Assembly: GCF_014268655.2 (NCBI RefSeq)
Contig: NZ_JABWQX020000001.1
Span: 581,001-645,000, forward strand
DNA: 64,000 bases
Source: Pseudomonas marvdashtae
Lineage (GTDB): Bacteria > Pseudomonadota > Gammaproteobacteria > Pseudomonadales > Pseudomonadaceae
Reading direction: 5' to 3'
Shown here: positions 18,701 through 28,024 of the stretch, one piece after another
Layout of the letters: the number at the start of each line of letters is the position of its first letter
How positions within the stretch are numbered: position 1 is the stretch's first letter
Position numbers and translations under genes: made by a program
Notes under the pieces: model-generated
Told to the model about the DNA's origin: nothing
The model's database searches: none
The model's input: the letters and a program-made list of their open reading frames with translations, nothing else

Positions 18701-20017
18701 TCAATAGGCATACCGCAACATCGCGTGCGGCAGATGCCGCAGGGCGAAGAAGCTGAACGCCGCCATCAGTGCCGGGAGCACCAGCCACCAGACTTTTGGC
18801 GACATGGCGCGAAGCGGCTCCTGGCGCTGGCTCAACCACAGGACCGCGGCGCAGACGGTGGCGGCGAGCATGGCGCCGGCGACAACGTCGCTCGGCCAAT
18901 GGGCGCCGAGGTACACCCGCGACAAGGCAATGGCCAGCGCCGGCAACGAGGCGAGTAACAGCCAGGTCAGGCGCAGGCGTGGCGGTTGGCCGCGCCCGGC
19001 CAGTATCGCCAGGGCCAGGAACAGCGCAAAGGCGCCGGAGGCGTGGCCGCTGGGCATGCTGTAGCTGGTCAATGGCTCGCTCAGGATTTCAGGGCGCACG
19101 CGGGCGAAGAACAGCTTGAAGCCAGTGTTGGCCAGGGCGGTGAGCAGCATTGTGCCGCCGGCAAAGATTGCCTGCCGCCATTGTCGTGCCACCAGCAGCA
19201 ACCCGGTCACCAGGCTGCAGACAATCAACATGTAGCGGAATTCGCCGATCAGCGTGAAGGTCACGGCGATCTCGTCCAGTGTCGCGCTGCGATGTTCCTG
19301 GACCAGGGCTATCAGGCCTTGGTCGAACGCCGTCAGGTAGCGAAAACCGATAAACAGGCCGATCAGGATCGCCAGGCCAACCACCGCGATGATCGCCGAG
19401 GCGTGGCGATGGCGACGCAGGCTGCTGTTGACGCTGAGTCCAAGCATCACGGCGATGCTGCCGATGACGACACCGGCCTGTGGCCAGAAACCTTCGGGCA
19501 GCGGCAGGCGGAACGCCGCTCCGGTGGCCCAGCCCGGCAGCAGGTACGCCACGGTCCAGCCTGCCGCCGCTACCAGGCTGACAGCGGCGAAGCGCAGGAA
19601 CGGCATGTCGCACATCCCGGCCACCATCGGCAGCATTGGCCGCAGCGGTCCGATAAAGCGCCCCACCAGCAGGCTGGCGATGCCGTAGCGTTGGAAGTAG
19701 CTCTCCGCCGCGCCCATCCATTCCGGATGTTGCCGCAGCCCCGGCAGGCGCCGGATGTTCTGGTGGAAATGCCGGCCGAGCAAGTACGACACCAGATCCC
19801 CGAGCAGTCCCCCTAGAAGGCCCAGCAGCAACGTTTCGCCCAAGGACAACGCGCCGCTGCCGGCCAGCACCGCAATCGCGAACAACAGCACCGTGCCCGG
19901 TACGATCAGCCCGGCGATGGCCAGGCATTCCACGCAAGCGACGACGAACACCGCCACCGCCAGCCATTGCGGATTTACAGTCAGCCAGCCGGTAATGCTA
20001 TCGAGCCATGGGCCCAT
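18701..20017 (-). CDS. DedA/VTT-PAP2 fusion membrane protein
   Basis: 438 aa from the ATG at 20017 with GGAG upstream; a TTG at 20041 would add eight residues. Residues 1-200 are a DedA-type domain (CLAIAGLIVPGTVLLF, GRFIGPLRPMLPMVAGMC). Residues about 230-430 are a type 2 phosphatidic acid phosphatase with all three motifs: KLFFARVRPE, SMPSGHASGAFALF (catalytic His) and SRVYLGAHWPSDVVAG. The fusion suggests a lipid-phosphate phosphatase coupled to lipid translocation, perhaps undecaprenyl or phosphatidylglycerol phosphate. Convergent with the Lon-domain gene, 18 bases apart. Confidence 0.9.
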   Translation of the reverse strand: MGPWLDSITGWLTVNPQWLAVAVFVVACVECLAIAGLIVPGTVLLFAIAVLAGSGALSLGETLLLGLLGGLLGDLVSYLLGRHFHQNIRRLPGLRQHPEWMGAAESYFQRYGIASLLVGRFIGPLRPMLPMVAGMCDMPFLRFAAVSLVAAAGWTVAYLLPGWATGAAFRLPLPEGFWPQAGVVIGSIAVMLGLSVNSSLRRHRHASAIIAVVGLAILIGLFIGFRYLTAFDQGLIALVQEHRSATLDEIAVTFTLIGEFRYMLIVCSLVTGLLLVARQWRQAIFAGGTMLLTALANTGFKLFFARVRPEILSEPLTSYSMPSGHASGAFALFLALAILAGRGQPPRLRLTWLLLASLPALAIALSRVYLGAHWPSDVVAGAMLAATVCAAVLWLSQRQEPLRAMSPKVWWLVLPALMAAFSFFALRHLPHAMLRYAY

Positions 20018-20077
20018 AAAGACAACTCCATTGTTGTTCAAGCGGTCTGCAATTTTTGTCAGGGAGCGGTGCTGCGT

Positions 20078-20758
20078 TCAGGCAAGCAAAAAATAATCAC
20101 GGCCCTCGACCTGGCCGCGCCGCAACGGATTGCGGGTGCACCACGGTGCGTAGGCGGCATCGACGAAGCGGTAGGGCAGGTGTTCGTCCCGTCCCAATGG
20201 GATGCCCAAACGAGTGGTCTGGATCACATTGACCGTCGGCACGCCCACATCTTCCACCAGCAACCGTTCGGGGTCGAAGCGCTTCGCGTCCCAGTCCGGC
20301 ACTTTCAGTCCCAGCGCCTTGCACAGCAAGGTCTGTCCTGCACAAAGCTTTTGCGGTGTGCGTGGTCGACCCTGGGCGTCGGGGTTGTTGAGCAGCATCT
20401 GCGCCAGGCTCGCCGGGCCGCTGATGGCGTCGACCCAGGGATACGCCGATTTGATCAATACCGCGTTGCCCGGGCCCTGGGCGCTGAAGTTCAGCGAATC
20501 GCCGCCGCGGGCGTAGTACATATAGATGTGGCCGCCATCCAGAAACAACGCCCTGCGTTTTTCCGTATAGCCCAGGGAGGCATGGCTGCCTTTCTCAGCG
20601 AAGTAATACGCTTCGGTCTCGATGATTCGCGCGCCGAGCCACACGTCACCGACTTTGTGGCGAATGACCTTGCCCAGCAGATCCTGGGCGAGTACTTGGG
20701 CGTCGCGATCAAAAAAAGCGTGGGGCAAGGCAATGGGCGCGGTTGGCGAATCGGTCAT
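20078..20758 (-). CDS. DNA-3-methyladenine glycosylase (AAG/MPG type)
   Basis: 226 aa from the ATG at 20758 (MTDSPTAPIALPHAFFDRDAQVLAQDLLGKVI); an in-frame ATG at 20806 is not favoured. The fold shows ARIIETEAYYFAEKGSHASLGYTEKR, where Glu is the catalytic base, then GGHIYMYYARG and VLIKSAYPW. It removes alkylated or deaminated purines in base excision repair. Divergent from proA. Confidence 0.93.
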   Translation of the reverse strand: MTDSPTAPIALPHAFFDRDAQVLAQDLLGKVIRHKVGDVWLGARIIETEAYYFAEKGSHASLGYTEKRRALFLDGGHIYMYYARGGDSLNFSAQGPGNAVLIKSAYPWVDAISGPASLAQMLLNNPDAQGRPRTPQKLCAGQTLLCKALGLKVPDWDAKRFDPERLLVEDVGVPTVNVIQTTRLGIPLGRDEHLPYRFVDAAYAPWCTRNPLRRGQVEGRDYFLLA

Positions 20759-20891
20759 GGCGAGGAACGGAGTAGGGCCAAAGATAGCGCGATGATAACA
20801 ACGCAAAGCTTAATTACCGCTGAACATTCGCGGGAATACCTGCGAATAGTGCCGGTTTTGCTCCTCCGCCGGTCACCGCTGCGAGTCCATG

Positions 20892-20921
20892 CTGTTAGTC
20901 GAGGGTTACGACAGCTATAAT
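20892..20921 (+). promoter_or_regulatory. Sigma-70-type promoter of proA
   Basis: A perfect TATAAT lies at 20916-20921; the region at 20892-20900 (CTGTTAGTC) offers a poor -35. The inferred start is about 28 bases before the proA ATG. Confidence 0.55.
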
Positions 20922-20956
20922 CTGCCGCTTTCCTCTTTGCCAAGACCACACAGACC

Positions 20957-22228
20957 ATGACTGAGTCCGTTCTTGACTACATGACCCGCCTGGGTCGCGC
21001 CGCCCGCGAAGCGTCGCGCATCATCGGCCGTGCCAGCACCGCGCAGAAAAACCGCGCCCTGCAGGCCGCCGCCAATGCGCTGGACGCCGCGCGCGCCGAG
21101 TTGTCCGCCGCCAACGAACTGGACCTGGCCGCTGGCCGGGCCAATGGTCTGGAGCCGGCGATGCTCGAGCGCCTGGCGCTGACTCCGGCGCGTATCGACG
21201 GCATGATCGTCGGTCTGCGTCAGGTCGCGGCACTGCCGGACCCGGTCGGGGCGATCCGCGACATGAGCTATCGGCCGTCGGGTATCCAGGTCGGCAAGAT
21301 GCGCGTACCCCTGGGCGTGGTCGGGATCATCTACGAGTCGCGGCCGAACGTGACCATCGATGCCGCGAGCCTGTGCCTTAAGTCCGGTAACGCGACCATC
21401 CTGCGCGGTGGCTCCGAGGCGATTCATTCCAACCGCGCCATCGCCGCCTGCATCCAGCGCGGCCTGGCTGAAGCCGATCTGCCGGCGGCGGTGGTGCAAG
21501 TGGTGGAAACCACCGATCGCGCGGCAGTCGGCGCGCTGATCACCATGCCTGAATTCGTCGACGTCATCGTGCCGCGCGGCGGCAAGGGGCTGATCGAACG
21601 GGTCAGCCGCGACGCCCGCGTGCCGGTGATCAAGCACCTGGACGGCATCTGCCACGTCTACGTCAGTGCCCACGCCGAGCTGCCGAAAGCCCAGCGCATC
21701 GCCTTCAACGCCAAGACTTATCGTTATGGCATCTGCGGTGCGATGGAGACCCTGCTGGTGGACCAGGCTGTCGCCAAGGATTTCCTGCCATCGATGGCCG
21801 CCCAGTTTCGCGAAAAAGGCGTCGAGCTGCGCGGCTGCGAGCGGACCCGGACGATCATCGACGCGGCGGTCGCCACCGAGGAAGACTGGAACACCGAGTA
21901 CCTGGCGCCGATCCTGTCGATCCGCGTGGTCGACGGGCTCGACCAGGCGATCGAGCACATCAATCGCCATGGCTCCCACCACACCGACTCCATCGTCAGC
22001 GAACACCAGGGCGAAACCCGGCGTTTCGTGGCTGAAGTGGACTCGGCGTCGGTGATGATCAACACCCCGACTTGCTTCGCCGATGGCTTCGAGTATGGAT
22101 TGGGTGCCGAGATCGGCATTTCTACTGATAAGCTGCACGCCCGCGGCCCGGTGGGCCTCGAAGGCCTGACGTGCGAAAAGTACATTGTGGTCGGTGACGG
22201 CCAGCTGCGCGGCCAGGAGCCGGTCTGA
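20957..22228 (+). CDS. proA: Gamma-glutamyl phosphate reductase
   Basis: 423 aa, full length. ALDH superfamily enzyme reducing gamma-glutamyl phosphate to glutamate semialdehyde with NADPH in proline synthesis. Seen are [64 protein letters not shown], and the catalytic cysteine region [12 protein letters not shown]. It precedes nadD by 28 bases. Confidence 0.98.
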   Translation: MTESVLDYMTRLGRAAREASRIIGRASTAQKNRALQAAANALDAARAELSAANELDLAAGRANGLEPAMLERLALTPARIDGMIVGLRQVAALPDPVGAIRDMSYRPSGIQVGKMRVPLGVVGIIYESRPNVTIDAASLCLKSGNATILRGGSEAIHSNRAIAACIQRGLAEADLPAAVVQVVETTDRAAVGALITMPEFVDVIVPRGGKGLIERVSRDARVPVIKHLDGICHVYVSAHAELPKAQRIAFNAKTYRYGICGAMETLLVDQAVAKDFLPSMAAQFREKGVELRGCERTRTIIDAAVATEEDWNTEYLAPILSIRVVDGLDQAIEHINRHGSHHTDSIVSEHQGETRRFVAEVDSASVMINTPTCFADGFEYGLGAEIGISTDKLHARGPVGLEGLTCEKYIVVGDGQLRGQEPV

Positions 22229-22256
22229 CTTGGGCGATCTCGACCCACTGGCCTCT

Positions 22257-22913
22257 ATGACTACGACCGCGCCAAAGCGCATCGGTATCCTGGGCGGCAC
22301 GTTCGACCCGGTGCACATCGGCCATCTGCGCGGCGCACTGGAAGTCGCCGATGCCCTGGGCCTCGATGAGCTGCGCCTGACGCCAAGCGCCCGGCCACCT
22401 CATCGGGATACGCCGCAGGTGTCGGCGCAAGACCGCCTGGCGATGGTCGAGTGCGCGGTGGCCGGTGTGGCGCCGTTGGTGGTGGACGCCCGCGAATTGC
22501 AGCGGGACAAGCCGTCCTACACCATTGATACCCTGGAGCTGATGCGCGCCGAACTGGCCGCCGATGCCCAGGTTTTCCTGCTTCTGGGCTGGGACGCATT
22601 TTGCGGCCTGCCCACTTGGCATCGCTGGGAAGAGTTGCTCCAGCATTGCCACATCCTGGTGCTGCAACGCCCGGATGCCGACAGCGAACCGCCGGATGCC
22701 TTGCGCAACCTGTTGGCGGCGCGCTCGGTGAGCGACCCGCTGGCCCTCAAGGGGCCGAGCGGACAGATTGCATTCGTCTGGCAGACACCGCTCGCGGTAT
22801 CCGCCACCCAGATCCGTCAACTGCTGGCCAGCGGTAAGTCGGTACGTTTCCTGGTGCCCGACGCGGTCCTGGCCTACATCGATGCGCACGGTCTGTACCG
22901 TGCGTCGAACTGA
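22257..22913 (+). CDS. nadD: Nicotinate-nucleotide adenylyltransferase
   Basis: 218 aa from the ATG at 22257. The nucleotidyltransferase motif [26 protein letters not shown] lies at about residues 13-38 and the second one, [24 protein letters not shown], near the C-terminus (SxTxIR variant). It adenylates nicotinate mononucleotide in NAD synthesis. The chain proA-nadD-rsfS-rlmH is conserved in pseudomonads. Confidence 0.96.
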   Translation: MTTTAPKRIGILGGTFDPVHIGHLRGALEVADALGLDELRLTPSARPPHRDTPQVSAQDRLAMVECAVAGVAPLVVDARELQRDKPSYTIDTLELMRAELAADAQVFLLLGWDAFCGLPTWHRWEELLQHCHILVLQRPDADSEPPDALRNLLAARSVSDPLALKGPSGQIAFVWQTPLAVSATQIRQLLASGKSVRFLVPDAVLAYIDAHGLYRASN

Positions 22914-22983
22914 ACAAGGTGTGCTTCGCCGACACGAATCAACGTGTACCGAAGTGCCCGAACATGAGCAAAACGAGTTTTAT

Positions 22984-23478
22984 ATGACTGACAAAGACCT
23001 GAACAAAGTAAAGCGCAAGGGCACCTTCAAGAGCGCCCCGCTGCCGGTAGAGGCGCATACCGGCGTGGTGCTGGCTGGCGAAGAGCTGGTCAAGGTGGCC
23101 GTGGCGGCCCTGGAAGACGTCAAGGCCCAGGACATCCAGGTGATCGACGTTCGTGAAAAGCAGAGCATCACCGACTACATGATCATCGCCACCGGTACCT
23201 CCAATCGCCAGATCGGCGCGATGCTCGACAAGGTCCGCGAAGCGGTCAAGGCCCAGGGCGTCAAGCCGTTGGGCGAAGAAGGCAAGGGCGACAGCGACTG
23301 GGTCCTGTTGGACATGGACGACGTCATCGTGCACATGATGACCGCCTCGGCGCGCCAGTTCTATGACCTGGAACGCCTGTGGGCAGGCGCCGAGCAGAGC
23401 CGTTCGGCCAGCGCCGCGCACCACAGCCCGGAAAACCCCCATGAGCACTTCACCAAGCTCAACAAAGACCAGCAATAA
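22984..23478 (+). CDS. rsfS: Ribosomal silencing factor RsfS
   Basis: 164 aa from the ATG at 22984. The Iojap core spans about residues 40-140: VKAQDIQVIDVREKQSITDYMIIATGTSNRQIGAM and GEEGKGDSDWVLLDMDDVIVHMMTASARQFYDLERLW. It binds ribosomal protein L14 and blocks subunit joining when nutrients are short. The first 35 residues are Lys-rich and poorly conserved; an internal start is possible. Ten bases before rlmH. Confidence 0.95.
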   Translation: MTDKDLNKVKRKGTFKSAPLPVEAHTGVVLAGEELVKVAVAALEDVKAQDIQVIDVREKQSITDYMIIATGTSNRQIGAMLDKVREAVKAQGVKPLGEEGKGDSDWVLLDMDDVIVHMMTASARQFYDLERLWAGAEQSRSASAAHHSPENPHEHFTKLNKDQQ

Positions 23479-23487
23479 GGGATCGCT

Positions 23488-23955
23488 GTGCGACTGCGCC
23501 TGATCGCCGTCGGTTCTCGCATGCCCAAGTGGGTGGAAGAAGGCTGGCATGAATATGCCAAGCGTCTTCCGTCCGAGCTGGCCTTGGAACTGGTGGAAAT
23601 TCCGCTCAATACCCGTGGCAAGAACGCTGACGTGGCGCGCTTCATCCGCCAGGAAGGCGAAGCCATGCTGGCCAAGGTCGGGCCGAACGAGCGGATCGTC
23701 ACCCTCGAAGTCCATGGCAAGCCCTGGAGCACCGAGCAGTTGGCAGTCGAGCTCGATCGCTGGCGGCTGGATGCGCGCACGGTCAATTTCATGGTCGGCG
23801 GCCCGGAAGGGCTGGCGCCGGAAGTCTGTGCCCGAGCCGATCAACGCTGGTCCTTGTCGCCCCTGACGTTGCCGCACCCGCTGGTGCGGATCCTGATCGG
23901 TGAACAGTTGTATCGTGCCTGGACAGTCCTGTCCGGGCACCCTTATCACAAGTAA
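23488..23955 (+). CDS. rlmH: 23S rRNA pseudouridine-1915 N3-methyltransferase
   Basis: 155 aa with a GTG start at 23488. SPOUT methyltransferase: [23 protein letters not shown] at the start, [45 protein letters not shown] at the C-terminal knot with the SAM pocket. It methylates pseudouridine 1915 on the assembled 70S ribosome. Ten bases downstream begins mrdA. Confidence 0.97.
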   Translation: MRLRLIAVGSRMPKWVEEGWHEYAKRLPSELALELVEIPLNTRGKNADVARFIRQEGEAMLAKVGPNERIVTLEVHGKPWSTEQLAVELDRWRLDARTVNFMVGGPEGLAPEVCARADQRWSLSPLTLPHPLVRILIGEQLYRAWTVLSGHPYHK

Positions 23956-23965
23956 TCCTGCCCTC

Positions 23966-25861
23966 ATGCCCCAGCCGATTCGCATCAAGGACCACGAAAA
24001 AGACGCCCGCCTGGTGCGGGGCCGCGTCGTGTTCGGTGCTATTGCGGTGGTCACGCTGATCGGCGTGCTGATCGCGCGGCTGTATTTCCTCCAGGTGATC
24101 CAGTACGAGTACCACTCGACCCTGTCGGAAAGTAACCGTGTACATGTTCAGCCGATTCCGCCGACCCGCGGGCTGATTTTCGACCGCAATGGCGTGGTGG
24201 TGGCCGACAACCGGCCCAGCTTCAGCCTGAGCATGACCCGCGAGCGCTCCGGTGACTGGCAGCAGGTGCTCGACGTGATCGTAGAAGTGTTGCAACTGAC
24301 GCCCGAGGATCGGGCGATCTTCGAAAAGCGCATGCGCCAGGGCCGGCGTCCCTTCGAGCCGGTGCCGATCATGTTCGAGCTGACCGAAGAACAGATCGCC
24401 CTGATCGCCGTGAACCAGTTCCGCCTGCCGGGCGTCGAGGTGGTGGCGCAACTGGTGCGGCATTATCCCCAAGGGCCGCACTTCGCCCATTCGGTCGGCT
24501 ACATGGGACGGATCAACGAAAAAGAGCTCAAGACGCTCGATCCGGTCAACTACAGCGGCACTCACCATATCGGCAAGACCGGCATCGAGCGTTTCTACGA
24601 AGCCGAGCTGCACGGCCAGGTGGGTTACGAGGAAGTCGAGACCAACGCCCGCGGCCGCGTGCTGCGAGTGCTCAAGCGCACCGACCCGATTCCCGGCAAG
24701 GACATTGTCCTGAGCCTGGACATCAAATTGCAGGAAGCCGCGGAAGCAGCGCTGGGCGGACGGCGTGGCGCGGTGGTTGCCTTGGACCCCAATACCGGCG
24801 AAGTCCTGGCGATGGTCAGCCAGCCGAGTTTCGACCCGAACCTGTTCGTCACCGGCATCAGTTTCAAGGCCTACGCCGAGCTGCGCGATTCCATCGACCG
24901 GCCGCTCTTCAACCGTGTGCTGCGCGGGCTCTATCCGCCGGGCTCGACCATCAAGCCGGCCGTGGCGATTGCCGGGCTGGACGCTGGCGTTGTGACTGCG
25001 TCGAGCCGGGTCTACGACCCGGGTTACTACCAATTGCCGAACTACGACCACAAGTACCGTAACTGGAACCGCACCGGTGACGGCTACGTGGACCTGGAAA
25101 CGGCGATCATGCGTTCCAACGACACCTACTTCTACGACCTGGCCCACAAGCTGGGGATCGACCGGTTGTCGTCCTATATGAACAAGTTCGGCCTCGGTCA
25201 GAAGGTGTCCCTGGACATGTTCGAGGAATCCCCTGGCCTGATGCCATCGCGGGAATGGAAACGGGCGACCCGCCGCCAGGCCTGGTTCCCCGGCGAAACC
25301 CTGATCCTGGGGATCGGCCAGGGCTACATGCAGGCAACGCCCTTGCAACTGGCCCAGGCCACGGCCCTGGTGGCGAGCAAGGGCAAGTGGTATCGCCCGC
25401 ACCTGGCCAAGACCATTGAAGGCCAGAAACCGGTGGACCCGGACCCGGTGCCGGACATCATCCTGCGCAACCCGTCGGACTGGCAGAAGGTCAACATCGG
25501 CATGCAGCAGGTGATGCATGGCGCCCGGGGCACCGCGCGCAAGGCGGCCATTGGCGCGCAATATCGCATCGCCGGCAAGAGCGGCACGGCCCAGGTCGTG
25601 GCGATCAAGCAGGGCGAGAAATATGACCGCTCCAAGGTTCAGGAGCGCCATCGTGACCACGCCTTGTTCGTCGGCTTCGCGCCGGCCGAAAATCCCAAGA
25701 TCGTTGTGTCGGTGATGGTCGAGAACGGTGAGTCCGGTTCTGGTGTCGCCGCGCCGGTGGTGCGCCAGATCATGGACGCCTGGCTGCTGGATGAGCACGG
25801 TCAGCTCAAGCCCGAATACGCAAGCCCCACCACTGCGGAGGCTACGGCCCGTGAAGAATAA
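23966..25861 (+). CDS. mrdA: Penicillin-binding protein 2
   Basis: 631 aa from the ATG at 23966. One N-terminal transmembrane anchor (about residues 22-42), a dimerisation domain, then the class B transpeptidase domain: active-site Ser327 in STIK (327-330), SND in RSNDTYFYDLAHKLG, and KSGTAQ. It crosslinks peptidoglycan in the elongasome together with RodA. AAGTAATCC precedes it, and the end overlaps the rodA start by 11 bases. Confidence 0.97.
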   Translation: MPQPIRIKDHEKDARLVRGRVVFGAIAVVTLIGVLIARLYFLQVIQYEYHSTLSESNRVHVQPIPPTRGLIFDRNGVVVADNRPSFSLSMTRERSGDWQQVLDVIVEVLQLTPEDRAIFEKRMRQGRRPFEPVPIMFELTEEQIALIAVNQFRLPGVEVVAQLVRHYPQGPHFAHSVGYMGRINEKELKTLDPVNYSGTHHIGKTGIERFYEAELHGQVGYEEVETNARGRVLRVLKRTDPIPGKDIVLSLDIKLQEAAEAALGGRRGAVVALDPNTGEVLAMVSQPSFDPNLFVTGISFKAYAELRDSIDRPLFNRVLRGLYPPGSTIKPAVAIAGLDAGVVTASSRVYDPGYYQLPNYDHKYRNWNRTGDGYVDLETAIMRSNDTYFYDLAHKLGIDRLSSYMNKFGLGQKVSLDMFEESPGLMPSREWKRATRRQAWFPGETLILGIGQGYMQATPLQLAQATALVASKGKWYRPHLAKTIEGQKPVDPDPVPDIILRNPSDWQKVNIGMQQVMHGARGTARKAAIGAQYRIAGKSGTAQVVAIKQGEKYDRSKVQERHRDHALFVGFAPAENPKIVVSVMVENGESGSGVAAPVVRQIMDAWLLDEHGQLKPEYASPTTAEATAREE

Positions 25862-26996
25862 TTTCGACCGCATCCTGTCCAGCGAAGACGTGATGCGCCG
25901 CCGCGCCACTTTGCTGCAACGCATGCACATCGACGGGCCGTTGCTGATCCTGCTGCTGACGCTGGCTGCCGGCAGCCTGTTCGTGCTGTATTCGGCCAGT
26001 GGCAAGAGCTGGGACCTGCTGGCCAAACAGGCCACCTCGTTCGGCATCGGCCTGGTATCGATGATCGTCATCGCGCAGCTCGAACCACGGTTCATGGCGC
26101 GCTGGGTGCCGCTGGCCTATGTCGTAGGCGTGGGTTTGCTGGTGGTGGTGGACATCATGGGCCACAACGCCATGGGCGCCACCCGCTGGATCAACATTCC
26201 CGGGGTGATCCGTTTCCAGCCCTCGGAATTCCTCAAGATCATCATGCCGGCGACCATCGCCTGGTACCTGGCCAAACGTTCCTTGCCGCCGCAGCTCAAG
26301 CATGTGTGCGTCAGCCTGTTGCTGATCGGCATCCCGTTTATCCTGATCGTCCGCCAACCGGACCTCGGCACCTCGCTGCTGATCCTGGCCGGCGGCGCCT
26401 TCGTGCTGTTCATGGGCGGGCTGCGCTGGCGCTGGATCCTCAGCGTGATCGCCGCCGCCGTGCCGGTGTCGGTGGCCATGTGGTATTTCGTGATGCACGA
26501 CTACCAGAAGCAGCGCGTGCTGACCTTCCTCGATCCGGAAAGCGATCCGCTGGGCACCGGCTGGAACATCATCCAGTCCAAGGCCGCCATCGGTTCCGGC
26601 GGGGTGTTTGGCAAGGGTTGGCTGATGGGCACCCAGTCGCACCTGGACTTTTTGCCAGAAAGCCACACCGACTTCATCATCGCGGTGATGGGCGAAGAGT
26701 TCGGCCTGGTGGGCATTTGTGTGCTGCTGCTGATCTATTTGCTGCTGATCGGCCGGGGGCTGGTGATTACCGCCCAGGCGCAGACGTTGTTCGGCAAGTT
26801 GCTCGCGGGCAGCCTGACCATGACGTTTTTTGTTTATGTTTTCGTCAATATCGGTATGGTCAGTGGCCTGCTGCCGGTCGTGGGGGTGCCGTTGCCATTC
26901 ATTAGCTACGGAGGAACTTCGCTGGTGACACTACTGTCAGCGTTTGGGGTTTTGATGTCGATTCATACGCACCGCAAGTGGATCGCACAGGTTTGA
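25851..26996 (+). CDS. rodA: Rod-shape SEDS peptidoglycan glycosyltransferase RodA
   Basis: 381 aa from a GTG at 25851, chosen because GGAGG lies 10 bases upstream and the protein then begins VKNNFDRILSSEDVMRRRATLLQRMHIDG like other Pseudomonas RodA. Ten membrane spans. SEDS features include MGATRWINIPGVIRFQPSEFLKI, RQPDLGTSLLILAGG, GLGWNIIQSKAAIGSGG-type segment (here GTGWNIIQSKAAIGSGGVFGKG) and GVPLPFISYGGTSL. It polymerises lipid II with PBP2 as partner. Confidence 0.97.
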   Translation: MKNNFDRILSSEDVMRRRATLLQRMHIDGPLLILLLTLAAGSLFVLYSASGKSWDLLAKQATSFGIGLVSMIVIAQLEPRFMARWVPLAYVVGVGLLVVVDIMGHNAMGATRWINIPGVIRFQPSEFLKIIMPATIAWYLAKRSLPPQLKHVCVSLLLIGIPFILIVRQPDLGTSLLILAGGAFVLFMGGLRWRWILSVIAAAVPVSVAMWYFVMHDYQKQRVLTFLDPESDPLGTGWNIIQSKAAIGSGGVFGKGWLMGTQSHLDFLPESHTDFIIAVMGEEFGLVGICVLLLIYLLLIGRGLVITAQAQTLFGKLLAGSLTMTFFVYVFVNIGMVSGLLPVVGVPLPFISYGGTSLVTLLSAFGVLMSIHTHRKWIAQV

Positions 26997-27013
26997 ATAA
27001 GGTGAAGAGTTCA

Positions 27014-28024
27014 ATGCAAGCAATGCGTGGCTGGTCGACGCGATATGCGCCGTGGGTCGGCCTGGTCGGCTTCCTGGGCTGCGCGCCGCAGGCCCTGGCC
27101 GGCGAATACGAGGGCTCGCCGCAGGTGGCCGAGTTCGTCGGTGAAATGACCCGTGACTACGGTTTCGCCGGTGAACAGCTGATGGGCGTGTTCCGCGAGG
27201 CCGAGCGCAAGCAATCGATCCTCGACGCGATTTCCCGGCCCGCCGAGCGCGTCAAACAGTGGAGCGAGTACCGGCCGATGTTCATCACCGAGGCGCGGAT
27301 CGCCCGGGGCGTGGACTTCTGGCGCCAGCATGAGGCGGCCCTGGCCCGCGCCGAGCAGGAATATGGCGTGCCGGCCCAGGTCATCGTGTCCATCATCGGC
27401 GTCGAAACCTTCTTTGGCCGCAACACCGGCAATTTCCGCGTGGTCGACGCACTGTCGACCCTGGGCTTCGATTACCCGCCGCGCGCCGAGTTCTTCCGCA
27501 AGGAGCTGCGCGAGTTCCTGCTGCTGGCCCGCGAAGAGCAGGTCGATCCGCTGACCCTCAAGGGATCCTACGCAGGCGCCATGGGCCTGCCGCAATTCAT
27601 GCCCAGCAGTTTCCGCGCCTACGCGGTGGACTTCGACGGCGACGGCCACATCAATATCTGGACCAACCCGACCGATGCCATCGGCAGCGTCGCCAGCTAT
27701 TTCAAGCGTCACGGCTGGGAGGCTGGCCAGCCTGTGGTCAGCCGCGCCGACGTGCGTGGCGAGCAGGTGGACGAGGGCTTGACCGAAGGTATCGAGCCGA
27801 CGAAAACCGTCGGGGAGTTGCGAGCGCTGGGCTGGTCGAGTCATGATGCGCTGCGTGACGACATGCCGGTCACCGCGATGCGCCTTGAAGGCGAGCAGGG
27901 CCCTGAATATTGGATGGGCCTGAAGAATTTCTACGCGATTACGCGTTATAACCGCAGCGTGATGTACGCCATGGCCGTACATCAACTGTCTGAAGAGCTG
28001 GTCAAAGCACGGGGCGTCAAATAA
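27014..28024 (+). CDS. mltB: Membrane-bound/soluble lytic murein transglycosylase B
   Basis: 336 aa from the ATG at 27014, with AAGGTGA upstream; the frame runs back into rodA. An export signal is followed by the MltB/SltB catalytic domain with the catalytic Glu131 in IIGVETFFGRNTGNF, then AGAMGLPQFMPSSFRAYAVDFDGDGHINIW. The sequence LGCAP in the signal is a weak lipobox, so whether it is lipid-anchored is uncertain; the P. aeruginosa equivalent is called SltB1. It cleaves murein, making 1,6-anhydro ends. The stop shares one base with the rlpA start. Confidence 0.93.
   Translation: MQAMRGWSTRYAPWVGLVGFLGCAPQALAGEYEGSPQVAEFVGEMTRDYGFAGEQLMGVFREAERKQSILDAISRPAERVKQWSEYRPMFITEARIARGVDFWRQHEAALARAEQEYGVPAQVIVSIIGVETFFGRNTGNFRVVDALSTLGFDYPPRAEFFRKELREFLLLAREEQVDPLTLKGSYAGAMGLPQFMPSSFRAYAVDFDGDGHINIWTNPTDAIGSVASYFKRHGWEAGQPVVSRADVRGEQVDEGLTEGIEPTKTVGELRALGWSSHDALRDDMPVTAMRLEGEQGPEYWMGLKNFYAITRYNRSVMYAMAVHQLSEELVKARGVK

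Noticed and set aside
23789..26095. A 768-codon open frame antisense to rlmH, mrdA and rodA
   Set aside because: It spans three well-supported genes in the opposite direction and has no recognisable family segment.
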